From: Sphagnum magellanicum
Lineage: Eukaryota; Streptophyta; Sphagnopsida; Sphagnales; Sphagnaceae
NCBI GenBank assembly: GCA_021904315.1
Contig: CM038922.1
Location: forward strand, 9,337,347-9,401,346
Reading direction: 5' to 3'
Length of the DNA: 64,000 nt
The notes under the pieces are model-generated. The model was given only the letters and a program-made list of their open reading frames with translations, did no database searches and had not been told where the DNA came from. The position numbers and the translations under genes were made by a program. Shown here one piece after another: positions 55,729 through 64,000 of this stretch. The number at the start of each line of letters is the position of its first letter. The stretch's first letter is position 1.

Positions 55729-56340
55729 ATGGTTCGAACAGAAATTGTCAATTTTACTTCCGCCAACGTGCAGGTGCAAGAAGGTACGAAAGGTGTCATA
55801 AATGTCACACACTTGCCATATGTTGAGCCAACTAAAGTTCACAAGGTTTTAGTTGACCCAAATGCAACATACAAAGTCTACACGATTGGCCCTGTGAGTG
55901 AGCAGCAAAGTGTGAGTGGGCAGCAAAGTGTGAGTTGGCAGCAAAAGGTGGAGATAAGCTCAGATTACTGCAGCGACAACCAGATTGTATACGTGAGGGC
56001 GTCCAAAGACGGTGTCAAACTGTTCAAAGACCCTGTACCCAGATCAGCCAAAATGATGGAGAAACCGATCCACAACAAAGCTGCAGCAACAATTGTGCTA
56101 AGGGAGGAGGTCACAATAGATCGCGAAGTTGCTTCATCAAAGGTTGGAAAGGTGAAGTCAGGAGGAAAAGAGAAGTGGAAAGTGGACCCTAGAGCTCATC
56201 ATCGCAGATATTTTGTGGAATTGGAGAACGCAGAACCTGGGGTAACCGAAGTTGAGATTCCAAAAGAAAAATTCAACGACAAAGAGAAAATTGTGGTTAC
56301 CCCTGGATCTTCGGGATCGCAGAAACTAGTTATAACCTGA
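55729..56340 (+). CDS. 203-residue protein of two diverged internal repeats; possible DUF7748-type
   Basis: An intact ATG-led frame. No signal peptide or membrane segment is seen. Residues 1-100 and about 118-203 align to each other: VDP at 42-44 and 152-154, VEI at 74-76 and 175-177, IV at 86-87 and 188-189, and KL at 97-98 and 199-200. The first half also has three 6-residue units of S-x-Q-Q-(S/K)-V type (residues 57-74, 18-bp DNA repeat), which accounts for much of the longer VDP-to-VEI spacing there. The start MVRTEIVNFTS and the VDPNATYKVY motif recall small uncharacterised plant proteins of the DUF7748 kind; this is from memory and not certain. The first ATG after the candidate acceptors is the one used. 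Function unknown, probably soluble. Confidence 0.75.
   Translation: MVRTEIVNFTSANVQVQEGTKGVINVTHLPYVEPTKVHKVLVDPNATYKVYTIGPVSEQQSVSGQQSVSWQQKVEISSDYCSDNQIVYVRASKDGVKLFKDPVPRSAKMMEKPIHNKAAATIVLREEVTIDREVASSKVGKVKSGGKEKWKVDPRAHHRRYFVELENAEPGVTEVEIPKEKFNDKEKIVVTPGSSGSQKLVIT
55892..55951 (+). repeat. 18-bp in-frame coding repeat, three copies
   Basis: GTGAG(T)(G/T)(A/G)GCAGCAAAGT-type units from 55894 encode VSEQQS, VSGQQS and VSWQQK. The repeat keeps the frame open and lies between two conserved motifs of the first half of the protein. Confidence 0.85.
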
Positions 56341-56406
56341 AGGCCTTGAGTATTGTTGTATGGGTTTAGGGTTTATAGTTCCAATTTCATGGGTTTTCTA
56401 ATCCAT

Positions 56407-56520
56407 AATTAGGTGCTTATATCTCAAACATATCAGAGCTAGTGATAAGATCGCATCTCAACTAATTAGGTGTTTACATCTCAATCATATCAGAGCTAGT
56501 GATAAGATCGTATCTCAGAC
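56407..56520 (+). repeat. 57-bp tandem duplication in the 3' flank
   Basis: AATTAGGTGYTTAYATCTCA and the following CATATCAGAGCTAGTGATAA recur at 56407 and 56464. A further diverged unit is recognisable at about 56560-56660 (GTGCCCATATTTGATTCATG, GGAGCTAAGTCTAAAGTCAT). It lies in the likely 3' UTR of the 203-residue ORF. Confidence 0.85.
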
Positions 56521-56660
56521 TGACGATTGAAAAGATTATTGTTTGTTATTTTAGTGCTCATATATGAATCATACCTCCAAAGTATGATTTAAGTGCCCAT
56601 ATTTGATTCATGTTGGAGCTAAGTCTAAAGTCATATCTCTGAGTGGTGATTGGAAAGATT

Positions 56661-57614
56661 ATGGGTAGCACTATTTCTGTTTATTGTTATGTAAGAAAAG
56701 TTGAATTGGTGTATAAGATTAAAGTTTAGTCAAAATATAGTTGGATCAATATTTCATTCTTGGATAAAATATGTTTTTGCATCTATAATCCTTTCAAGTA
56801 TTTTCTTGCCTTGTTAATTTACAAAAGTGATGTATAGTACGCAAGTCTTTAAAATCTAGAATCATCACACATTTGTAGTCTTGAGGTTGAAATAAATTCA
56901 CAGAATTTCAAAATAACTAACCTTGAATGTTTATTGATTGGTACAACATCAACATAAATACAAAATTTCAAACACTTGGATACAAAAATTAAATTTTTTT
57001 TTTGACATACTTGAAATATATATGGATATATAATCATTACTGGCAATGCTTAAAATTTGTACAATTTTAAGTTATGGAATATAAAACCCATGAAATTGGA
57101 ACTATAATTTCAAACTAGAGAATAGAAGTCTTGCTACCATTCATGGTACATATGAAACAATTATTTAATCTACAAATTAAGGAAACAATTAGATCATTGT
57201 GTAATGATTCTATCGTTGGCAAGTTAAAACTTCAAACTAAAATGTTCTCTTCTCGGATCTAGAACTTCTCTTTTCAATGCATATTCTTCTATGGAACATG
57301 CCCGTTCATCATATGCACACATAATATTTCAAGCGTCACACACATTAGGTCCAACTCAAACCAAAATTTTATGCCCAAATCTTACACCTTAGTGGAAGAG
57401 TCAATATTTGGATTAGTGATGATCTTAATTTGACATAGTTATCATCCATTGACCAGTTCCATATATTCCTTATGACTACTTTTCATTATTTGTGATTGAA
57501 ATATAACACTATTTTAGAACTTGTCCCCAAACAATCACACATTCCACCCATCTTCTGATGGAATGGGGGTTTCCAACATAGTGAATTTTGAACATTTTTA
57601 ATGAAAAACCTAAT
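56661..57614. other. Intergenic DNA, nothing recognised
   Basis: No recognisable gene, repeat or RNA. The minus frame 56849-57046 has no domain. Confidence 0.45.
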
Positions 57615-58095
57615 TAATGAATTAGAACACCTACGAAAGTGTCCATTGGGGTTCCACCATGCTTCACCGCATGTTCATTAAACTCCACTAATGTGCATTT
57701 GGGAATAGACATCAATTCGTACTTTTCTTTTTTTTAATTGACTTATTTTAAATTTTATATATTTATTTGGCTACTCATGAACTTTATTGGAAATATTAAA
57801 AGAAATAGTGGGCATTACTTAAGTGAACTTTACGGTGAAAACACATTATGGGTGAACCAATTTTCACCAAACAAAGTGATGTATAATGAGTATCATAGTA
57901 TGCAATAAGGTGAGATTTTGATGACATTATTTGACAATCCTAATCATAAGCAAAAAAAATTAGATAGTGCATGACAACATTTGAAAACCCAAAGTTCATT
58001 TTGATTTAATAGTTAGATGAAAAGGATTGGATAAAATCAATGTACACAAAATATATAACATACATTTTTTCAATGATCATAAGGTCTCATGTTTG
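57615..58095 (+). repeat. Long direct repeat, left copy (481 bp)
   Basis: Matches 58916-59398 over its full length with few differences, from TAATGAATTAGAACACC to TCATGTTTG. The two copies are separated by 820 bp. Neither copy is coding. Confidence 0.95.
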
Positions 58096-58425
58096 AAAGT
58101 AGCTTAGCATAGGTAGTATTATTATATTAGCAAAAAAATTATCCATTTATTTTTTTTTAAAAATTCCAAAAGAATGGTCATTAAAATGTTATTGAATAAT
58201 GATATTCAATTTTTTTTTTGTTCAAATGATTTTACACTTTCAAAAGGAAATAAATGTAATTATGTACATTACTGAATTTTTTTGAAAAGTCAATTCGAAT
58301 AGTTTCATTTGAACAAAATTTCAATAAGATATGAATTTTCAAAATTCATGTTTTTGTAATGTTTAAAATGAAATATTTGATAAATAAAATGTAATGTAAA
58401 CTATTAACACAACAAGTGAGGTGGA

Positions 58426-58480
58426 TTGATGGTAGGGGTGTTTGCTTCCATTTTAAAGGTCAAGGGATCAAACTTCATGA
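58426..58480 (+). repeat. tRNA-derived SINE-like head
   Basis: GTGAGGTGGATTGATGGTAG followed by GGGTGTTTGCTTCC has an A-box-like character, and AAGGGATCAAACTTC has a B-box-like one. The sequence after it (GTGTGTGGTCAACAATGG) may be the SINE body. Weak but similar in build to known plant tRNA-derived SINEs. Confidence 0.4.
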
Positions 58481-58768
58481 GTATTGTTGTGTGTGGTCAA
58501 CAATGGTAAGTTGATTGAATATTCTCCTATCTAATTCTCTATAATAGGTGCCTAAGTTGATTACGTGGCCTATCTACATAGGTTAGGTTTTTAACCTAAC
58601 CTAGATAATGACATGTGTCAATAAATCATAAGTTGAAAAATCATGAAATTATCAATAATATTATATATTAAATAATTTGATTTTAATTGATTTCCATGCT
58701 GGTTAATTAATTAACTAACAAGTGAATGGTTTGATAAATTTTTATTTCACTTGAGATTAACCTTGTTT

Positions 58769-58914
58769 CACTAAATATTAGTGAAGCAATTCATTGTTCA
58801 TAACAACTGGTCCCCGTTCACTAGGGGGTTAATCAATTTCACAAGGTAAAAATGTCCAAATTTACCCAAAATCTAATGAAACCCAGAGTGAACTAAGATG
58901 CATTTTGGTGTAAT
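58769..58914 (-). mobile_element. Diverged CACTA-ended miniature element, uncertain
   Basis: Contains GGTCCCCGTTCACTAG, CCCAAAATCTAATGAAA and an end CATTTTGGTGTAATG, all variants of the family at 17929, 25994 and 45653. The ends are mutated and no clear 3-bp duplication is seen. Its right edge abuts the right copy of the long direct repeat. Confidence 0.4.
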
Positions 58915-58915
58915 G

Positions 58916-59398
58916 TAATGAATTAGAACACCTACGAAAATGCCCATTGGGGCTCCACCATGCTTCACCCCATGTTCATTAAACTCCACTAATGTGCATT
59001 TGGGAATAGACATCAATTCGTATTTTTCTTTTTTTAAATTGACTTATTTTAAATTTTATATCTTTATTTGGCTACTCATGAACTTTATTTAGAAATCTAT
59101 AAAAAAAATAGTGGGCGTTACTTAAGTGAACTTTACGGTGAAAACACATTATGGGTGAACCAATTTTCACCAAACAAAATGATGTATAATGAGTATCATA
59201 ATAGGCAATAAGGTGAGATTTTTATGACATTATTTGACAATCTTAATCATAAGCAAAAAAAAATAGAATGTGCATGACAACATTTGAAAACCCAAAGTTC
59301 ATTTTGATTTAATAGTTAGATGAAGAGGATTGGATAAAATCAATGTACACAAAATATATAACATACATTTTTTCAATGATCATAAGGTTTCATGTTTG
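58916..59398 (+). repeat. Long direct repeat, right copy (483 bp)
   Basis: Second copy of 57615-58095. Differences are scattered substitutions and a few length changes in A/T runs, for example near 59080-59115. Confidence 0.95.
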
Positions 59399-60044
59399 TG
59401 ATTCATGAACATTACTATAAAAAAAATTGAAAAAATAATGCTATGCCCACTTATTAAATTTCCTTCTCTTTGATATGATATTTTTTTCTTTTTTAATTTA
59501 ATTTTATTATTCAACGTACCAAAAAAAATTTGAAAGGATTTTCAACAAAACTTTTAAAACTCTTAAATGGTCCTAGATTCAATTGATGTGTATTAATACC
59601 ATTTACCACAAAAAGAAAATCACTAAAAAATTCCCCCTGCTTTGGTTTTGAAATATATTTGTATTTTTTCATATTTTGTGACAAGTATTATTTTCAAGTT
59701 GGAGATTTGGTGGACACTATTAAAGGATGTGGATATTGATGAATCTTTTTTATGCATAAAATATTTAATCCCTTGGATATGGATTGGGGATTAGTTTGAT
59801 TAACAATGAACAATAGTGTAATATAAATGAAACATTATGATTATAATGTGATCACCTTTGAGGCATTTTATTCATTTGCAATTCTATTGTACATGATCTT
59901 GATTACAATTCAAGAAAGAATTAAAAAGTATGTTTTAGGCTACTATTGTTTTTTTTTAGTGCTTAGTAACCATGATCACATTGATCATCATCAAAATATT
60001 CCCTTCAAGTAATGAACTTCTACACCCAAGTGTGATGCACAATG
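59399..60044. other. AT-rich intergenic DNA, nothing recognised
   Basis: Only one short frame (59827-60012) without recognisable domains. Confidence 0.5.
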
Positions 60045-60049
60045 CACAT

Positions 60050-60685
60050 TGTTAAGGGGGTAGGGGTAGGATGAGTACATAATTTTGGATGAACAAAGCA
60101 TTTAGTATAGGGACTAATCAAGGAACTTTGTTAATTTGAATTTTGAATTCTTGTTGGCTTTTATCATGTTGATGTGACTTGGGATAGTCCAAAAAAAAAG
60201 AATTCTAGAAAACAAAAGGGGGAATTCTTAGACATGGAGTTTTGGGAAAAGTAAGAGGAGTTGTAGGTACTTGTAGAAAACAACAAATTTTGTTTTGATA
60301 TACCACAAATTTTATTTGTTGTTTTGATTTTCATTTCAACAAAACATGGGATTTTGCTATTTTTTTTATTCATGTTTACAGTAATATAGAAAAGTACAAA
60401 CTTTTGCAATGAATTATATGTTTATATTATTGTGTGAATTGTTTTTAATATTATAATATGATGAAATGAATTTGTGATTTTGTTTCTGGAGTTTTTTTTT
60501 AACATGTATTTTGAAGTGAAAATTATGGTTGTATGAAATAACCATGAATATGGTGTTTTAATGAATGATAGAGTAAAAAGTGTTGAATATTATGGCATAA
60601 ATAGTGAATGTATGCATGTGATGTGCAAATTTATTGTTACAATAGTGTGAAATAATTTTGTAAAAATTAAATCTCACTTCTACCA
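60050..60685 (+). mobile_element. Solo gypsy LTR, 636 bp, with perfect 5-bp target duplication
   Basis: Begins TGTTAAGGGGGTAGGGGTAG and ends CTTCTACCA. It is flanked by CACAT at 60045-60049 and 60686-60690. It matches the 5' LTR at 44658-45321 over its whole length in opposite orientation. No internal element sequence adjoins, so it is a product of LTR-LTR recombination. TATA-like sequence (CATTTAGTATAGGG) corresponds to the TATA region of the other copy. Confidence 0.93.
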
Positions 60686-60690
60686 CACAT

Positions 60691-61575
60691 AAATGATCAT
60701 TCAATTGGTAGTTAACATCTAATTTGTTAACCCAAAATATTCCATTGCATTTGAAGTGCAAGAGTTTTTACATGTTACATGATGTTCCATTTGATCCATC
60801 CCCAAGAAACACATCATGTGATCAATTCTTCATTCACCAAAAACAATTTAACTAATCAAAATATGCTACCTTCACTCCTTGTCATTTTGCTTTTGTTTTT
60901 ATGATCTAAAATCTTAACTTCGTTGTTTACATCCATCATTTTTCATCATATAAGTGTATGCGACAAAAATCTATCCAACAAATGGGTGGAAAATTTCAAA
61001 TTGAACAATTTCAAATCAAAGGTGAATATGGCATTGACTATTTTCATCTACTTTTTCACTATTTGAATATGAACCCTAAGCTAGTTGATGTTCTTGTGTT
61101 GTTGCTCAAGTGTTATTACTCTTGTACTATTACTTTTAATGTGTTGTTCTATGTATGTTCTTGTATTGTTATTACTATTATTGTATTATTATTACTATAT
61201 GGGTGCTAACTTTTCTACTAATGTTACTAATCTAAGGTTGTAAATAAAAACTATTGTTTTATCTCAATTTTGTTGTTGTAATTATAAAATTGTTGGTTGT
61301 TATGCAATGAGAAGGTGTGCAACCAAATCTTTTGCTTTTGTGGGGATTTTAAATACATTTGTTGTCGATGTCATTGTACTTGAAGTGGGCAAGTGTATGT
61401 TCATGAACAAAACATTTGAAACATGGTTATCAAAACCAATGTGAAGTAGTCATTTTGTGTTGGGCATCACATTGGCATTCATTTTGATGTGTTGGTTGCA
61501 TTTGTCAAAATTCACACAAGAAAAAAATTCATTACACCCGGGTTGCCCCCATTATGTATAGTGAGCAAAAATAGA
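60691..61575. other. AT-rich intergenic DNA
   Basis: The frame at 60958-61209 is hydrophobic mainly because of a (TTATTA)-rich simple repeat at 61160-61200. No gene is called. Confidence 0.45.
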
Positions 61576-61800
61576 TTCGATCGCCATAAGATTGGTGATC
61601 GAAAGATTTCAATTGTCACAAGATCAACAAATGAAATATTTTTATTATTATGACTATGGCAACCAAAACATTTGGGTCCCCCAATCCTTTGGTAACCAAA
61701 ATTTTTCCATCACTAATCTTATGGCAACAAAAAGCTTTTCGTCACCAGTCGTGTGATGACTGAATTTGTTTTTAGTCATCATATGTAAAGCAACCAAAAA
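61576..61800. repeat. Cluster of inverted CCATAAGATT / AATCTTATGG motifs
   Basis: CGCCATAAGATTGGTGAT at 61581 is mirrored by ATCACTAATCTTATGGCAAC at about 61709, and several copies of GGCAACCAAAA lie between and after. It may be the end of an unrecognised DNA transposon. Confidence 0.45.
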
Positions 61801-62146
61801 CTTTCATTTTGGATTTCAATAGTTCGATTGACAATGGATTGATCTCCACCATTTTTTGATAACAAAATTTGTTGTTGTTTGGTAGTAAAACCAAACCTTG
61901 TAATTTGAATTCATTTATCCTTTGAAGTGTGTGGGCCTTGTGTTGTTTATCAAGCAACCATTGCCATATACCTTGGGAGGGAGGGGTGAAATCTTTATGG
62001 GTGTTTGAAGTTTCAAATCATCATATTGCATTTGTAATTAGTGTTGAATTTCAATTGTAGCCTTGAAAATGGAGTTTGATCCTAGTATTAAATACTTTAA
62101 TTCTATTAACAAGCCTATTGTTTTGTGTTCTTTTGATGGAAGGAAG

Positions 62147-62375
62147 GTGAAACGTGTAGAGTCCATGGTATTTGATGTCAGTAGATAAGCCAAATAAGGT
62201 GGAATGTAAGTTTTGAAGTAATTTCATACCACAAGGATAAAACGTTCTTTTAGTGAAGGCAGAACGTCGTATAGCGTCCATGGTATTTGATGCCACAAGA
62301 CAAGCCAAGTAAGGTGGAAAATAAATTTTGCAACAATGTCATTTCATAACGCAAGGATAGAATGTTCTTCAATAT
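62147..62375 (+). repeat. Tandem duplication, 115-bp period
   Basis: GTCCATGGTATTTGATG occurs at 62161 and 62276. Both copies continue through GCCAA(A/G)TAAGGTGGAA and AAGGATA(A/G)AA(C/T)GTTCTT. Confidence 0.9.
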
Positions 62376-62399
62376 GATGGTAATGGGCAAGTTGGAATT

Positions 62400-63045
62400 A
62401 CAATGTGTTCAAGGGCACAACCATGGGTGAAGGCCCTATTTGTCAAGGACATGAAGATCCACAAGAACAAAAGCTAAAGAAAAGGTTTAAGTCTAACTTT
62501 CAAATAATGAACACAAAATTATGTGATTCAAAAACAAAAACACAAGAACTAAGAATAAGAACATGAGATATGCAAGACAAACATGAAAATAGATTTTTAT
62601 TATGTTAATATATGTAAACATGAACATGAAAAGAACATGACAAGGCTATAGTGTAAGATCGTGCTTAAAACTAATATTGAATAGCCTAAAGGAAATGAGG
62701 AGTCCTATTTTTATTTATACCTTTTTGGGGACCTAGTTCAAGGAAGCTTCCAAAAGGCTTTTATGTGTGCATCAAGTAAATAAACTTCTTAAGAACCTTC
62801 CTAATTGATAATCAATTCTGAGTTGAGTGAAACTTAATTGAAAGTTAATTCGAATTTAAATCAACTAATAATTAATTAGAGTTAATTAAGATTTAACTAT
62901 AATGAACTAAGAGTTAATTGGAAATGAACTATAAGTTTAGTGGAAGTGAATTAAAATTTTATTGAAAGTTAACTAAAAATGAATTGAAATTAAACTAAAA
63001 GTTAGGTATGTATGCATGAACACTCAAATGAATGAATCCATGACA
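62400..63045 (-). mobile_element. Probable LTR of the chromodomain gypsy element (left end uncertain)
   Basis: On the minus strand a purine-rich AGAAGGTGAGGTGA is followed at 63045 by TGTCATGGATTCATTC, a plausible 3' LTR start directly after the polyprotein. Inside lie a TATA box (TATAAATA, minus strand of 62712-62719) and AATAAA-like signals further on. The left limit could not be fixed because the other LTR is outside the window. Confidence 0.5.
62815..63005 (-). repeat. Short AT-rich tandem repeat inside the LTR
   Basis: Loose units of about 20 bp of the form GAACTAAAAGTTAATTG / AATTGAAAGTTAACTAAAA. Confidence 0.6.
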
Positions 63046-63399
63046 TCACCTCACCTTCTAACAATGAGTTCCATGAGGAGTGGACTTGGGTTTATTTGGA
63101 TATCATCAATGAAATTCATGCACCTTCTCTATGGCATTCAATAGGTTTTTGATTGCTTTCCAAGTGCATTCATTCACATCATACCCATGCAAATGAACAA
63201 AATATTGGAGTTGATGATTAAAGTTCCTTGAATTAAAAATGTCTTCTACTTCATATTCATGTTCACCATCAACTTCAATAGGTGGAGGTGGATCATGGAT
63301 TCTTTCTAGAATGGTAGATGCAAGGTAAAGATTCAATAAAGAAACATGAAACACAAAATGAATTTTCATAAAACTTGGAAGCTTAAGTTGGAAAACCAT
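63046..63399 (-). pseudogene. Chromovirus polyprotein C-terminus with chromodomain
   Basis: The minus frame 63399-63106 reads KIHFVFHVSLLNLYLAS, the conserved xxHPVFHVSxL motif, then DGEHEYEVEDIFNSR and LQYFVHLHGYDVNECTWK, matching a chromodomain (EYEVExIxxxR...YLVxWxGYxxxExTWE) in which the second aromatic Trp is replaced by Leu-His. A GDVMDSF tail follows before the LTR. This identifies a Ty3/gypsy chromovirus. Confidence 0.9.
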
Positions 63400-64000
63400 G
63401 ACATTGATTTATTTCACAATGACGAGTGGACCTAACCTTTGATGATCAAACTTTTCTAATGGCCTTATTGTTTTGATATGTTGATGTCAAAGCCAAACCT
63501 AGTCCTCAACCTTGAAACTAGGTTGATCTTTTCAATGTTCATCAACATTTTCTTTGTATCACCTTTACACTTCTTTAAGGTTAGATACAAGTTGAATTTG
63601 AACATCCATTAACCACATGGCTTGATCCTTAGCTGTTAGATTCATGACTTTGTGCACACCTTGAATGTCAAACTTGGGGTGCAAACCATGATTTGCAAAT
63701 AAAGGTGTTTGTTAGGTTGATCAATGCATAATGTTGTTGTAGGCAAACTCTACGATGGCCAAAAGTTTTGACCAATTATCTTGATGATAATTGGTTGTGC
63801 ACTATAGATATTACTCCAAGACTTGATTAACTTGTTTTGTTTGCCCATCTATCTAGGGGTGGAAAGTTGATGACAACTTCATTTTCACACCTAAAAGTTC
63901 AAAAAGTCGCTTCTAAAACTTAGATGTAAACTAAGGCCCATGATCAAAAATTATTTCTTGAAGAAGACCATGATACTAAAAAACATGATCAAGGAATAAC
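63400..64000 (-). pseudogene. Gypsy integrase remnant running off the right edge
   Basis: Broken minus frames contain the late integrase blocks: ELFELLGVKMKLSSTFHPQ, then IDGQTKQVNQVLE, NYHQDNWSKLLA and IVEFAYNN, followed by the region leading to the chromodomain. 63885-64000 is almost the same as 24424-24540. The element continues beyond 64000. Confidence 0.85.

Noticed and set aside
57615..59398. The 0.48-kb direct repeats as LTRs of a miniature retrotransposon
   Set aside because: Outer flanks share no target duplication and neither PBS nor polypurine tract is visible; kept as an unexplained direct repeat.
1..64000. CRISPR array, bacterial operon or organellar insertion
   Set aside because: No spacer-separated identical repeats, no dense gene packing and no recognisable plastid or mitochondrial gene; everything fits nuclear plant DNA.

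Overview
This is a nuclear plant DNA window, very AT-rich and dominated by decayed transposable elements. The plant assignment rests on Ty3/gypsy polyprotein remnants of plant type, a plant En/Spm (CACTA)-type transposase fragment with matching CACTA-ended miniature elements, tRNA-derived SINE-like modules and one spliced gene with GT-AG borders. Low gene density and the variety of old repeats suggest a large repeat-rich seed-plant genome, perhaps a gymnosperm. The species cannot be fixed from the sequence.

Only two stretches look like working host genes, and they are connected. At 7.2-9.0 kb a TATA/CCAAT promoter drives a two-exon gene (7425-8063 and 8771-9010) for a 292-residue predicted membrane protein of unknown function; its 707-bp intron holds a minisatellite and a 17-bp perfect hairpin. 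At 54.7-56.3 kb lies a partial second copy of that gene: its leader has become a 63-64-bp tandem repeat, its start codon is followed by an early stop, and its conserved exon-1 block is frameshifted. Directly behind it is an intact 203-residue ORF (55729-56340) of a different type. That protein consists of two diverged copies of one ~100-residue unit and may now use the promoter and leader of the broken paralogue.

The rest is repeats. 0.6-5.7 kb: tandem arrays and a long imperfect palindrome. 11.2-15.4 kb: two inverted 0.8-kb LTR-like arms inside AT-rich minisatellite. 20.5-21.2 kb: gypsy fragment. 24.4-31.2 kb: minus-strand gypsy pol, gag, PBS and LTR, cut by a miniature CACTA element. 31.2-32.4 kb: partial LTR-like copy and an alternating two-unit tandem array. 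32.4-38.1 kb: CACTA-like remnant with a dense GGAATGGG-type minisatellite. 38.2-39.9 kb: tandem 0.8-kb duplication. 40.0-45.3 kb: a second minus-strand gypsy element with 5' LTR and PBS. 45.3-54 kb: mostly anonymous DNA with several minisatellites and two tRNA-like modules. 57.6-59.4 kb: two 0.48-kb direct repeats. 60.05-60.69 kb: a solo LTR of the 45-kb element's family with a perfect 5-bp target duplication. 62.1-64.0 kb: 3' end of a chromodomain gypsy element that runs off the right edge.

All retroelement reading frames are broken by stops and frameshifts, so these are fossils. No classical rRNA or tRNA gene, CRISPR array or organellar segment was seen.
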